From Bradyrhizobium canariense (GTDB lineage: Bacteria > Pseudomonadota > Alphaproteobacteria > Rhizobiales > Xanthobacteraceae), in the NCBI RefSeq assembly GCF_900105125.1, contig NZ_LT629750.1:3162001-3226000 (forward strand): a stretch of 64,000 nucleotides of DNA. The letters run 5' to 3'. The translations under genes and the position numbers were made by a program. Below the pieces are notes generated by a model, which did not search any database, had not been told where the DNA came from, and saw only the letters and a program-made list of their open reading frames with translations. Positions 1-8,820 of this stretch are shown here, in pieces (positions within the stretch are counted from its first letter, which is position 1; every line of letters starts with the position of its first letter).

Positions 1-1
1 G

Positions 2-586
2 GAAACCCTGACAAAGACCCTTCCGGCATCGTACAATATCGTTGTCGGGGGAACTGTAGAAGAAAGCAAGAAATCGCAGGCTTCCGTCATCGCCGTTGTA
101 CCGGTCATGTTGCTTATCATGCTCACCGTCCTGATGGTGCAGCTACTAAGCTTTCAGCGGTTGTTCCTGGTTCTCAGCGTAGCGCCGCTCGGCCTGATCG
201 GCGTCGTCGCGGCGCTTCTGCTATCTGGCAGGCCGCTGGGCTTCGTTGCAATTCTCGGCATCCTGGCGCTGCTGGGCATGATCACCAAGAATGCGGTGAT
301 CCTGATCGGCCAGATCGAGGCGGAGCGCTCTTTGGGAAAAAATGCTTGGGAAGCCGCCATCGATGCCAGCAGCTCCCGTTTCCGCCCGATTATGCTCACC
401 GCTGTTTCCACCGTTCTCGGCATGATACCAATCGCTCCGACGGTGTTCTGGGGACCAATGGCCTTCGCGATCATGGGAGGCTTATTGGTCGCGACGATTC
501 TAACGCTTATTTTTCTGCCTACATTGTATGTGGCCTGGTTCAAAGGAACCGAACAATCGTCAGACCCTTCTCCGATTCACGCATAA
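2..586 (+). CDS. RND efflux transporter, C-terminal part (5' end outside window)
   Basis: This is the last 194 residues of an inner-membrane RND pump of the AcrB/MexB-like class, which exports drugs or other compounds using the proton gradient as part of a tripartite complex. The open frame runs in from base 2, so the start lies outside the window. It shows the segment before the final membrane bundle (GGTVEESKKSQ), then several hydrophobic helices, the TKNAVILI helix, and the family-typical RFRPIMLTAVSTVLG stretch followed by GPMAFAIMGGLLVATILTL and a short hydrophilic tail. The nearest downstream gene is more than 200 bases away, so it probably ends its operon. Substrate cannot be told from this part. 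Confidence 0.9.
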   Translation, partial: ETLTKTLPASYNIVVGGTVEESKKSQASVIAVVPVMLLIMLTVLMVQLLSFQRLFLVLSVAPLGLIGVVAALLLSGRPLGFVAILGILALLGMITKNAVILIGQIEAERSLGKNAWEAAIDASSSRFRPIMLTAVSTVLGMIPIAPTVFWGPMAFAIMGGLLVATILTLIFLPTLYVAWFKGTEQSSDPSPIHA

Positions 587-807
587 CTAATCATATAAAA
601 TGCAAATCGCGCTCAGGTTCGCGCCCGCGTCCCTCGAATTCAGATCGTAAAATTCGAAACAAGGAAGCCGCTTTTTCAAATCCAAGGCCGGAGCAGTCTT
701 TCGCATCTGCGGTAAGTGATTCCCCCATCTTCGACTAGGTGATCCACCTGATATCGTGGTGCACTCCAAAACGCGCATGGTACCGATACCCAAAAAAGGA
801 GGCGATG

Positions 808-1056
808 ATGTCGAATTCGAAAGCGCGATTTGTATTCGCCCTGCTGGTCCCAGCGCTAATGCGCAAATTGATTCTCATGGCAGCTTCAATCGCATTGATG
901 GCGGGCATGATGGCCCTAGCGACGCCGGGAGAGGCCCAGGGGATGCAGTGGTGCGCCAGAATAAGAGGAGCGACCGATTGTGCGTACCAGACCCATGCGC
1001 AATGTCGCGCGGCCATCAGCGGAAGAGCCGGCACCTGCGTCCGCAGGCATCATTAA
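808..1056 (+). CDS. DUF3551 small exported protein
   Basis: This is an 82-residue secreted protein. After a long hydrophobic N-terminus ending near ATPGEAQG, the mature part has the DUF3551 pattern: WCARIRGATDCAY, then THAQCRAAISG and a last Cys, giving four spaced cysteines. An AAGGAGG ribosome site at 796-802 sits 5 bases before the second ATG of the pair at 805/808, so 808 is preferred. A third ATG at 859 would give the shorter signal peptide more usual for the family but has no ribosome site. Function is unknown. Two more DUF3551 proteins occur in this window (40471 and 47764). Confidence 0.8.
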   Translation: MSNSKARFVFALLVPALMRKLILMAASIALMAGMMALATPGEAQGMQWCARIRGATDCAYQTHAQCRAAISGRAGTCVRRHH

Positions 1057-1584
1057 AGCTTCGATTCATCGTTGAGGCGCTAATTGATGCGATAGCGGCA
1101 GTTGACCAATGCGCTACGAGGGAACGTTTTACGCAAGCCAATGTGGCGGCCGCGGACATCCCTCCTTCAGCGAACCCCGTCGCGGGTCGAGAGAGAAACA
1201 CTGGAGGTTATTCCGCCTATCGCGCGTGTGCCTAACGACAGAGAATCCGACCCTGAAGTAGCGTACGTGATACGGCTGCAGCTCAAATGGAGCTGCAGCC
1301 GATCCAGCTCCATCGCGGAACCACGCGACTCTGTCGACCGCGGCACCCGCATGGACACCGATGCAATTCGAGACGATGTCCGCACGAATCGCCTTCAGAT
1401 CCCCGAACATCCCATAACTATCAATCAGCCCCAGCAGCCTGCTCCGAGTTCAAAAGGAAAAACCAAATCCAAGAAAAGCGCGGGAAGCAGTCAATAGCCG
1501 GGATCGTTTGAGCGCTACGCCACTTTACAAGAAGGAAATAGCAACCTCGGGGCCGCCTTCCGATCCTCACCTGAGTTGGTGGGC
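1057..1584. other. Intergenic stretch, no convincing gene
   Basis: Open frames here overlap on both strands. The only one with a protein-like end is on the plus strand and stops at 1497 with a Lys/Ser-rich tail (KGKTKSKKS). It has no ribosome site and no recognisable family. The antiporter promoter is expected in the last 100 bases, but no clear -35/-10 pair was seen. Confidence 0.4.
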
Positions 1585-2169
1585 ATGAAGGCTCACTGCT
1601 GGATTGTGCATATGGAAGTCAGGAAGATCCATGAACTCATTACAGGAAGGAGGCGGGCGAAGCCGCTTGGGAGAGGTTCAGGCAATACCCTTCGAAGTGC
1701 GATTTTCCGAGCTGCCGGATTTTTTGGTTTCTGGCTGGTGCTTACTGACACCGATTCTGCTGATCTTGCGGCAGGGTTAGTATCTGCTGCTGCAGCAACT
1801 TGGGCGAGTCTCCGCCTGATGCCGGCGGAGCAATGGAATCTGCGTCCCGTCAAGCTTGCCGGATTCATACTGCACTTTCTGCGTCAATCGATCGCCGCCG
1901 GGACAGACGTCGCATTGCGAGCGCTTGATCCTCGGCTGCCGTTGCGGCCGGGCTTCGTGGTCTATCAAACGCACCTCCCGCCCGGCACAAAGCGAAATGC
2001 ATTCTGCGCAATCATGAGTTTGCTGCCAGGCACGCTTCCGTGCGGCTCCGCAGAAGGCGATGGGTTGGCCATTCATTGTCTCGATGTGACGCAACCGGTG
2101 GTCGAACAACTGGCTGCGGAGGAAACCCTATGCATGCAGACAATCGGGGAGGCACAACGCAATGGCTAG
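1585..2169 (+). CDS. mnhE: Mrp-type cation/proton antiporter subunit E
   Basis: This is the first gene of a seven-gene antiporter operon. MnhE/MrpE is a small membrane subunit of the multi-protein complex that exchanges Na+ or another monovalent cation for protons. Two hydrophobic helices (around RAAGFFGFWLVL and the ADLAAGLVSAAAATWA part) precede the family-typical segment with SIAAGTDVALRAL and the conserved ending SLLPGTLPCG. The start is uncertain: ATGs at 1585 and 1612 and a TTG at 1576 are in frame, and none has a strong ribosome site. The gene overlaps the next one by 8 bases, which implies translational coupling. Confidence 0.82.
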   Translation: MKAHCWIVHMEVRKIHELITGRRRAKPLGRGSGNTLRSAIFRAAGFFGFWLVLTDTDSADLAAGLVSAAAATWASLRLMPAEQWNLRPVKLAGFILHFLRQSIAAGTDVALRALDPRLPLRPGFVVYQTHLPPGTKRNAFCAIMSLLPGTLPCGSAEGDGLAIHCLDVTQPVVEQLAAEETLCMQTIGEAQRNG

Positions 2170-2449
2170 CTTCCTGCTCGGAACCGCGGGCTTCGTGCTG
2201 ACGATGGTAGCGGTCGGTTTGTTCGTCATACTTCGGCGCCGAGCCGATGTTGACCGCATGATGGCTGCGCAACTCCTGGGTACGGGTGGCGTCGCGATAC
2301 TTCTCTTGCTGGCGGTAGCGACGGAAACCTCGCCGATCACAGATGTTGCATTGACGCTAGCGCTGTTTGCCGCATTCGTGGCGGTCGCGTTCGTCGGAAG
2401 CGCGTCCGATTCCGATGGCGAGGCGCCAAAGGCGATGAGCGGCGAATGA
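2162..2449 (+). CDS. mnhF: Mrp-type antiporter subunit F
   Basis: This 95-residue protein has three hydrophobic helices, as in MnhF/MrpF. The RRRADVDRMMAAQLLGTGG segment between helix 1 and 2 is typical (R-x-x-D-R at the membrane edge), and ITDVALTLALFAAFVAVAF makes up helix 3. It overlaps mnhE by 8 bases and mnhG by 4 (ATGA), so the three must be translated together. MrpF is an essential small subunit of the antiporter membrane complex; it has no separate catalytic activity of its own. Confidence 0.88.
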   Translation: MASFLLGTAGFVLTMVAVGLFVILRRRADVDRMMAAQLLGTGGVAILLLLAVATETSPITDVALTLALFAAFVAVAFVGSASDSDGEAPKAMSGE

Positions 2450-2739
2450 GCCTCGCGCTTGACATCGTCACCGTTTCCGCCGTCTCGGCAGGCGCGCTGT
2501 TCTTTCTGGCCGGCACGGTCGGCTTGCTTCGTTTCCCTGATACGCTGACACAGCTGCACGCCCTGACCAAGGTCGACAATCTCGGTCTCGGCCTGGTCGT
2601 TTTGGGGCTGCTGCCGCAGGCCAATGGACTGATTGGCGCGTTGAAACTGGTGAGCATCTGGCTGCTCGTCCAACTGTCCGGCGCGATCGTGACACAGCTC
2701 GTTGCAGGCGCCGTTCGACAGCATGGACCCGACCGATGA
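2446..2739 (+). CDS. mnhG: Mrp-type antiporter subunit G
   Basis: This 97-residue membrane protein matches MnhG/MrpG. It has an N-terminal helix (SAGALFFLAGTVGLLRFPD), the very typical LRFPDTLTQLHALTK turn, and two more helices. It starts in an ATGA overlap with mnhF and ends in another with the following gene. It is a structural subunit of the cation/proton antiporter. Confidence 0.9.
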   Translation: MSLALDIVTVSAVSAGALFFLAGTVGLLRFPDTLTQLHALTKVDNLGLGLVVLGLLPQANGLIGALKLVSIWLLVQLSGAIVTQLVAGAVRQHGPDR

Positions 2740-3677
2740 CCATTTCATTTTTCTTCGATATCGGTCTTGTCGTCCTGATCCTGGGAATCGGCGCCTCGAC
2801 GATCATCGCGCGCTCGGCATTTGCGGCCGTCATTGCGTTCGTCATCTATGGGTTACTGCTGGCCATCGCCTGGGTCAGGCTCGCGGCCATCGATGTCGCG
2901 CTGACCGAAGCGGCGATCGGCGGCGGCATGACCGGCATGTTATTGCTCGGTGCGGCCGCACGACTTCGCTCTGCCGACGCCGGGATCAGCAGGCCCGGCC
3001 TGCCCGTTCGTCTGGTGACGGGCGTATTGTGCGCGCTGATGGCAACCGGCCTCGCAACCGCCATACTGCTGCCACCTGAAACTATTCCCACCCTCGCCCC
3101 GAGCGTCATGAAGAACCTGGCGCAGACCGGCCTCGGCAACCCTGTCGCCGGTGTCCTGTTCGTTTACCGCGCGCTCGACACGCTACTCGAGAAGGTGGTC
3201 GTGCTGCTCGCTTTGCTCAGCATCTGGTCGTTGGCGCCGGATAGCATGTGGGCAGGAATACCGGGACTCCGTGTCTATGTACCCCCAAACAGCACGATGA
3301 CTTTCCTTGCTCAACTGTTGCCCCCGATAGGCATCGTGGTGGGAGTCTATCTGTGCTGGGTCGGCGCGAAAGAGCCGGGTGGCGCGTTCCAGGGCGGCAC
3401 GGTTCTGGCCGCCATGTGGCTGCTCGCCATCGTCGCGGGCCTGGAGAGATTGCCTCCGATCAACCAGCCCTGGTTGCGCCTGCTCCTCGTCGTCGGGCCG
3501 GTGATTTTCCTTGCCATCGGGCTCGCCGGCTTCGTGCTGGCGAATGCCTTTCTTGCCTATCCGTCGGGCTACGCCAAACCGATGATTGTCGCGGTAGAGG
3601 CGGCTTTGACAGTTTCGATCGGTGCAGCACTGGCGATGCTGGCCGCAGGCCCGCCGGCACGGGTACAACAGCCATGA
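2736..3677 (+). CDS. mnhB: Fused MbhD/DUF4040-like and MnhB-like antiporter subunit
   Basis: This 313-residue protein combines two antiporter modules. Residues ~1-90 (three helices with the conserved VALTEAAIGGGMTGMLLLG) match the DUF4040/MbhD part that forms the C-terminal region of MrpA in ordinary Mrp systems. A middle region with two further helices resembles MbhE. Residues ~175-305 are the MnhB domain, including GIVVGVYLCWVGAKEPGGAFQGG and four helices. It overlaps both neighbours by 4 bases. The fusion means the usual MrpA protein is split here: its C-terminal domain is on this gene, and its ND5-like part is probably supplied by the last gene of the operon. Confidence 0.85.
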   Translation: MTISFFFDIGLVVLILGIGASTIIARSAFAAVIAFVIYGLLLAIAWVRLAAIDVALTEAAIGGGMTGMLLLGAAARLRSADAGISRPGLPVRLVTGVLCALMATGLATAILLPPETIPTLAPSVMKNLAQTGLGNPVAGVLFVYRALDTLLEKVVVLLALLSIWSLAPDSMWAGIPGLRVYVPPNSTMTFLAQLLPPIGIVVGVYLCWVGAKEPGGAFQGGTVLAAMWLLAIVAGLERLPPINQPWLRLLLVVGPVIFLAIGLAGFVLANAFLAYPSGYAKPMIVAVEAALTVSIGAALAMLAAGPPARVQQP

Positions 3678-4015
3678 ACGCCGCAACATCGTTCGGGTTA
3701 TGTGGGGCGGCGCTGGTGGGAATCGGATCGTACGGGTTCATCACAAATCCCAAGCCGCTACGCAAGATACTGGCATTCAATCTGCTGGGCAACGGCGTGT
3801 TTCTGCTGTTTGGCGCGATAGCCCGCAGGGTCGCAACGGCGGGACTCGGGGGCGATCCAGTCCCTCAGGCGATGGTCATTACCGCAATTGTCGTTGCCTT
3901 CGCGGCCACGGCCATGGCTGTCGCACTGGTGCTGCGGCTGTTCGAAGAAACGGGCCAGGCCTCGCTCAGCTCCGATGATCCCGGACGTGCGAGTACGGAC
4001 AGAGGCAACGCCTGA
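3674..4015 (+). CDS. mnhC: Mrp-type antiporter subunit C (NuoK-like)
   Basis: This 113-residue NuoK-like protein has three helices: GLCGAALVGIGSYGFI, ILAFNLLGNGVFLLFGAI and VITAIVVAFAATAMAVALVLRL. The QAMVITAIVVAFAATA stretch is a hallmark of MnhC/MrpC. The ATG at 3674 overlaps the stop of the previous gene (ATGA). An open frame extends upstream but only inside that gene, so the short form is correct. MrpC is homologous to complex I NuoK and belongs to the proton/cation path. Confidence 0.9.
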   Translation: MNAATSFGLCGAALVGIGSYGFITNPKPLRKILAFNLLGNGVFLLFGAIARRVATAGLGGDPVPQAMVITAIVVAFAATAMAVALVLRLFEETGQASLSSDDPGRASTDRGNA

Positions 4016-5547
4016 TGCCGAACGCAACCGTCTTGCCCGATGCGACAACGACGGGTGGAGCACTCCTCGTTCTCGCAATCGTATTGCCGGTCGCGGGCGT
4101 TCTGTTGTCGCTGGTCGCCGGCGGACGGCACGTTGAAAAGATTGCCCTGGTTCTGCTGCCGTCCGGTCTCGGCGTGGCGCTTGTCATCTTCGCTGAGGTA
4201 TGGCGAAGCGGCCACCCGCTGACCTATATCGTGGGGGACTGGAGTCCCCCGCTCGGTATTGCGTTGCGCGCCGACGGACTTTCGGTGGCGATGATGGTGA
4301 CAATGGCCATCGTCATCTGCGTCGTCGCCGTATTTGCGCACGCGGATTTCAATACAGGCGCAATGCCGGTCGAAGCCCGCGCTCCGTTCGTGTTCTGGAT
4401 ACTGCTGATGGCGGTCTGGGGCGCGATGAACATGATCTTCCTGGGCGGGGATCTATTCACATTATACGTCGCCCTGGAGCTATTGACGTTCGCCGCGGTG
4501 CCGCTGGTCTCTCTCGATGGCCGTGCGGAGACATTGCAGGCCGCGCTGCGATACCTGCTTTTCGCGCTGCTCGGCTCGATTCTCTATCTGGTTGGAACGG
4601 CGCTGCTCTACGGCAGCTACGCCACGCTCGACATCGCCCTGCTGTCTCAGCAGATCCACATGGAGCCCGCGACATTAGTTGCTCTCGTGCTGATGACGAT
4701 CGGGCTGTTCGCCAAGACCGCGCTGTTTCCGTTGCACCTCTGGCTGCCGCCGGCACATGCCGGCGCGCCCGCGGCCGCCAGCGCGATTCTGTCGGCGGTG
4801 GTGGTAAAGGGATCATTCTTCCTCTCGGTGCGGCTCTGGTTCGACGTTGCGCCCGGGATGCTCGGTGCCGCCGGCGCGCAACTGTTCGGCGTGCTGGGAA
4901 CGGCGGCAATCCTGTTCGGCAGCGTCGTCGCCCTGCGACAGAAGCGACTCAAGCTTCTGATCGCTTACTCGACGGTCGCGCAGATCGGCTATCTATTCCT
5001 GATGTTTCCGCTCGCCTTCAGCACGATGTCGGGACAGCTCCAGAGCAACGACGCCTTGACCGGCGGGATGCTGCAGGCGATATCGCACGCGACCGCGAAG
5101 GCGGCGATGTTCATGGCCGCCGGACTTATCTACGCGGCGCTTGGACACGATCGGATCGCCGAGCTGGGAGGGATCGCACGGGCGCTTCCCATGACGGTCT
5201 TTGCGTTCGCACTTGGCGGCGTGTGCCTGATCGGCTTGCCGCCAGGTGGCGGCTTCCTGGCAAAATGGCTGTTGCTCGAGGCGGCGGTCGCCACCGGCCA
5301 GTGGTGGTGGGCGGTGGTGATGCTCGCGGGAGGCCTCTTCACCAGCGGCTATATGTTTATCGTGCTCTCGCACGCGCTGGTGCCGGCGCGCGAGCCGCTC
5401 AAGCTGAGCGTCACGGTGCCAAGATATCGGGAAGCAGCCGCGCTGTCGCTGGCGCTGGTCTCGCTGCTGCTCGGTCTGGTCGCACTCGGCCCCATCGATG
5501 TGTTCGGGTTCGGCCGCCCGGAGGCAACGATGGTTGGACTGCGATGA
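4015..5547 (+). CDS. mnhD: Mrp-type antiporter subunit D (NuoN/NuoM-like ion channel subunit)
   Basis: This 510-residue polytopic membrane protein belongs to the proton-conducting transporter family shared with complex I ND2/ND4/ND5. Key features are the conserved Glu in ALELLTFAAVPLVSL, the broken-helix lysine segment GLFAKTALFPLHLWLPPAHAG, the following PAAASAILSAVVVKG, and the ISHATAKAAMFMAAG helix. It starts on a TGATG junction with mnhC and overlaps the next gene by 4 bases. It is one of two ion-translocating subunits of this complex. Confidence 0.92.
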   Translation: MPNATVLPDATTTGGALLVLAIVLPVAGVLLSLVAGGRHVEKIALVLLPSGLGVALVIFAEVWRSGHPLTYIVGDWSPPLGIALRADGLSVAMMVTMAIVICVVAVFAHADFNTGAMPVEARAPFVFWILLMAVWGAMNMIFLGGDLFTLYVALELLTFAAVPLVSLDGRAETLQAALRYLLFALLGSILYLVGTALLYGSYATLDIALLSQQIHMEPATLVALVLMTIGLFAKTALFPLHLWLPPAHAGAPAAASAILSAVVVKGSFFLSVRLWFDVAPGMLGAAGAQLFGVLGTAAILFGSVVALRQKRLKLLIAYSTVAQIGYLFLMFPLAFSTMSGQLQSNDALTGGMLQAISHATAKAAMFMAAGLIYAALGHDRIAELGGIARALPMTVFAFALGGVCLIGLPPGGGFLAKWLLLEAAVATGQWWWAVVMLAGGLFTSGYMFIVLSHALVPAREPLKLSVTVPRYREAAALSLALVSLLLGLVALGPIDVFGFGRPEATMVGLR

Positions 5548-7175
5548 TGGAGGCTGGGATGTTGCTGGCTGGCGCCCTTGCCGTTCCCCTCGGCATGCTG
5601 CTGGCATGCCTCTGGCCACGGGCGCTGAACCGGATGCCTTCATGGTTGGCGTTCGCCCCGATCCCCGCGCTTGCCGCCGCGTTGTTGGCCGCGCAGGATT
5701 CCCCGCTGATCGTCGGCTCGATACGCCTGCACCTGACGTTCGCGCTCGACCTTCCGGGAGCCCTGCTGCTCGGCGTCGCGGCACTGTTGTGGATCGCGTC
5801 AGGTGCGTATGCCTCGCCGTATCTGCAGGACCGGCCGAACCGCGGGCGATTCGCCATCTGCTGGCTGATGACGCTAACGGGATGCATCGGCGTATTTCTC
5901 GCCGCCGACATGGTGGGCTTCTATTTTCTTCTTGCGCTGCTTACGATCGGAGCCTGCGGCCTCGTCGTCCAGCACGAAACGCCCCGCGCATGGCGCGCCG
6001 GAGCGGTTTACATCGGGCTCGGGCTGCTGGCCGAAGCGTTGCTGCTGATGGGCTTCGTGTTGCTCGCCGCGGAAATCCCCGGTGATAGCCTGCTGATCCG
6101 CGACGCCGCAGCAGCATTGCCGACCTCGCCGCAGCGCGATTTGATACTGGCGCTGTTGATAGGAGGATTCGGCATCAAGGCTGGCCTCGTGCCGTTTCAC
6201 TTCTGGATGCCGCTGGCCTATTCAGCGGCGCCGACGCCGGCTTCCGCGGTGCTGAACGGAGCCGTCGTCAAGGCAAGCATCTTGGGAATGATCCGCTTTA
6301 TACCTCTCCAAACCGCGACGCCCGGTTGGGGCACAGCCCTCGCTGCCGCCGGGCTTTTCGCCGCGCTCTACGGCGTCGTGATTGGAATCACGCAACGCAA
6401 TCCCAAGGTCGTGCTGGCGTATTCGAGCGTGAGCCAGATGGGAATCATCGTCGCCGTCATTGGCATGGGAATGATCGCAGGAGACGGTCGCGCTGCACTG
6501 GCAGCGGCCTTCTATGCCGCGAACCATGTCCTGGTCAAAGGCGCGCTGTTCCTGTCCGCGGGCGTGATTGCCGCGACCGGCAGCCGATATCTATGGCGGA
6601 TGCTGCTGCCCGTCGCGATCATCGCGGTGGGCCTCGGTGGACTCCCGCTGACCGGCGGCGGACTGGCGAAGATCGTGGTTGACGGACCGCTGGGCGATAG
6701 CACCGCCAGCAAGGTTGCGACGCTGTCTGCGGTCGGCACCACGCTGCTGATGTTGCAGTTCGTGCGCAGCCTTGCCAACACCTCGTCACGGGACCCGGAA
6801 GCGACAGCCGCCGCCGGACTGATCTGGCCTTGGCTGGCGGCCGCGGCAGCCTCGCTCGTCGTTCCCTGGACGTTATTTCTGGCGGTCCCGGCCGGAACGC
6901 TGCCCGACCCGCTCGCTCCTGCGGTGCTGTGGAAAGCGCTTTGGCCGGTTTTGCTGGGCGCCGTGCTGGCGATCGCGCTGTGGCGGTGGGTCCGTCAGCT
7001 GCCGCGCGTTCCCGCAGGCGATATCGCGGTGGCAATGGACGGCGCAACGAAATTGGCCCTTGCGTGCGGCACGGCAATGGAACGAATGGATAGCACTCTT
7101 CGTCAATGGCCGGTGGCCGGAGTGTCGTTGCTTTCCTTGGTCATCGCGTTAGGTGCGGCGATGTTCGCGCGATAA
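5544..7175 (+). CDS. Second ND5/HyfB-like ion-translocating subunit
   Basis: This 543-residue protein is the last gene of the antiporter operon and is also a proton-conducting transporter family member. The lysine/broken-helix region reads GGFGIKAGLVPFHFWMPLAY with PTPASAVLNGAVVKAS after it, and AANHVLVKGALFLSAG matches the second half-channel. It is more distant from MrpD and resembles HyfB/HycC or the N-terminal part of MrpA. Two ATGs (5544, 5547) follow the mnhD stop; 5544 gives an ATGATG overlap. Since no full MrpA is present, it probably takes the role of the MrpA antiporter module. Start choice is firm because the upstream open frame lies inside mnhD. Confidence 0.85.
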   Translation: MMEAGMLLAGALAVPLGMLLACLWPRALNRMPSWLAFAPIPALAAALLAAQDSPLIVGSIRLHLTFALDLPGALLLGVAALLWIASGAYASPYLQDRPNRGRFAICWLMTLTGCIGVFLAADMVGFYFLLALLTIGACGLVVQHETPRAWRAGAVYIGLGLLAEALLLMGFVLLAAEIPGDSLLIRDAAAALPTSPQRDLILALLIGGFGIKAGLVPFHFWMPLAYSAAPTPASAVLNGAVVKASILGMIRFIPLQTATPGWGTALAAAGLFAALYGVVIGITQRNPKVVLAYSSVSQMGIIVAVIGMGMIAGDGRAALAAAFYAANHVLVKGALFLSAGVIAATGSRYLWRMLLPVAIIAVGLGGLPLTGGGLAKIVVDGPLGDSTASKVATLSAVGTTLLMLQFVRSLANTSSRDPEATAAAGLIWPWLAAAAASLVVPWTLFLAVPAGTLPDPLAPAVLWKALWPVLLGAVLAIALWRWVRQLPRVPAGDIAVAMDGATKLALACGTAMERMDSTLRQWPVAGVSLLSLVIALGAAMFAR

Positions 7176-7179
7176 GGCG

Positions 7180-7436
7180 ACAACGCCGGGATGCAGCGAG
7201 GAAGTGCGCGTCAATGAGCCAGACATGAGAACGCGGCCACCTCCGTTGATAGTTTCGGCACCGTCGGCTGCCATCGCCGCTGTGGAGATTTTCTCGACCT
7301 TATTGTCCCTGACGAGGACGTTGCCTGGTACGGAGGGTGTGTCGCTCTTTCCATCAAATATCCGGACGTCCTGAAACAGCGGCCCCGCAAAACATTTTCG
7401 AACAGAACATATCCGGACCGCTGCGAAACTTTCCAC
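7180..7436 (-). pseudogene. N-terminal relic of an amidohydrolase, frameshifted
   Basis: The minus frame encodes the start of an imidazolonepropionase-like amidohydrolase: LFQDVRIFDGKSD, then VLVRDNKVEKIS and INGGGRVLMSG. The next expected residues are the metal-binding LIDAHxH. They are present in another frame (LIDAHF) after a one-base loss in the GGC-TCATTGAC stretch near 7218. The coding similarity stops at the end of the antiporter operon. Only about 85 of the usual ~400-450 residues remain, so this is a dead fragment. Confidence 0.75.
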
Positions 7437-7580
7437 TCACCTAATTCAAATCGCTTCGTTGAGCTATCAGGGTATTTATCTGGGTATCTCAGGGTTTTTT
7501 TGGATCAACTCTTGCGGGCTGGACGTTAGCATCGGGCACCGGGAGGTGCACACCTTGTTCGCCCGCTCCCTGGAGGATCA

Positions 7581-8054
7581 ATGTCCAACATTCGCATATC
7601 GGCGATTGTATGCGCAGTGATACTCACTTTTGTCGGGTCGGTATCTGCGCAGGCGCGGCAGCCTCTTCGGGTCGGTGGACTTACATGCAGTACCGGTCCG
7701 AGAGTGGGACTGGTTCTTGGCTCGCGACAGGATATGCGATGTGTTTTTAGCGCGAGTGGAACGGGACTACAGTACACCTACACAGGAACGATAAGGCGGG
7801 TCGGTCTCGATGTCGGCGTCACGAGAGGGGGAACGTTATTTTGGGCGGTCTTTGCGCGGAACAGCCAAATCGGCCGAGGCACGTTAAGAGGACATTACGT
7901 GGGCGCGAGCGGCAACGTTGCCGTGGGCCTCGGTTTGGGCGCCAAAGTGCTGGTCGGCGGATCCCGCCGCACGATATCCCTACAGCCGCTATCGGTCCAA
8001 GGCCAAATCGGAATTAACCTGGCGTTGGGCGTCACGAGCCTCACGCTTCGATAA
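7581..8054 (+). CDS. DUF992 exported protein
   Basis: This 157-residue protein has a signal peptide (cleavage near VSAQA) and a DUF992 domain. Typical segments are VGGLTCSTGPRVGLVLGS with RDMRC-like QDMRCVF, TGTIRRVGLDVGVTRGG, LFWAVFA and the ending GGSRRTISLQPLSVQGQ. GGAGG lies 5 bases before the ATG at 7581. The family is a periplasmic or outer-membrane-associated beta-rich protein of unknown function, common in Rhizobiales. It looks intact and monocistronic. Confidence 0.88.
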   Translation: MSNIRISAIVCAVILTFVGSVSAQARQPLRVGGLTCSTGPRVGLVLGSRQDMRCVFSASGTGLQYTYTGTIRRVGLDVGVTRGGTLFWAVFARNSQIGRGTLRGHYVGASGNVAVGLGLGAKVLVGGSRRTISLQPLSVQGQIGINLALGVTSLTLR

Positions 8055-8134
8055 AAAGTGAAATGCGCGTTTCATAGGATTTGGTCGGCAGCTCCAAAGC
8101 GGGGGCGAGCCAATCCGGAAAATGGAGAACGATC

Positions 8135-8515
8135 GTGCTATTTCAGGGCGGTTTTACATTCACCAATTTCGTCGCCGACGCGTTCGCCGTGTTCATCTTT
8201 GTCTTGTGGTTTTGGCTGTTCATAACCACCGCTAGCGATCTTTTTCGTCGCCATGATATATCCGGCTTCGGCAAGGTATGTTGGGTGATCCTGCTCGTCG
8301 TTCTGCCCTATATCGGCATTTTCGCGTATCTCCTCACGCAAGGCCGGGGCATGGCCGAGAGGGAGCAAGCGCGAGCCAAGCAGGCCCAGGACGAATTGCG
8401 CCAGTTCGTCGGCTTCAGCGCCGCCGACGAGATCGAGAAACTTGATCGATTAAAGGCGGCCGGATCGATTTCGGAACAAGAATACGGCCGTCTGAGAGCG
8501 CGTTTGGTGCAGTAG
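8135..8515 (+). CDS. SHOCT-domain membrane protein
   Basis: The 126-residue product has two helices (FAVFIFVLWFWLFITTA and KVCWVILLVVLPYIGIFAYLL), a basic/acidic linker and a C-terminal SHOCT motif (EIEKLDRLKAAGSISEQEYGRL). This is the PLDc_N-plus-SHOCT layout of small membrane proteins. A GTG at 8135 with GGAG 7 bases before it is preferred over the TTG at 8081, which has no ribosome site. Function unknown; SHOCT domains probably mediate oligomerisation. Confidence 0.8.
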   Translation: MLFQGGFTFTNFVADAFAVFIFVLWFWLFITTASDLFRRHDISGFGKVCWVILLVVLPYIGIFAYLLTQGRGMAEREQARAKQAQDELRQFVGFSAADEIEKLDRLKAAGSISEQEYGRLRARLVQ

Positions 8516-8820
8516 GAACGCGGCGACTGTTCGGCTTTTGGCATCGCTGACGAGATCGCACGCCAAAGAAGCTCGGCTGCCTCATCGCGGGGCGCCGCGA
8601 CGCAGGCAGGAACACTCGATCTGCAAAAGCGATATAACGGTGTTTTTGGTTGCCAGACCAAAAAGCTGCGAAACCGTTCGCAACTTCATCTCGATTCGAC
8701 CTGCAGCCGCCGATTCGGCCGAAGCTGCTCTCATAACGAGTTCTTCGGCCGGCGCGCTTCTCCAATACCCGCTTGCGCTGCCGGTTCTCCAGGGATTCGC
8801 AGCGGCTTCAGATATGGTCC
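8516..8820. other. Intergenic, no gene seen
   Basis: This gap lies between convergent genes. Frames on both strands are short and lack ribosome sites. No clear terminator hairpin was found. Confidence 0.5.

Noticed and set aside
1102..1497. 131-codon plus-strand frame with a Lys/Ser-rich end
   Set aside because: No ribosome site, no motif, and overlapping frames of similar size on the other strand.
4200..5543. Long open frame upstream of the last antiporter gene (would give a 991-residue protein)
   Set aside because: It is antiphase to the well-supported mnhD gene and has Arg/Gly-rich shadow composition.
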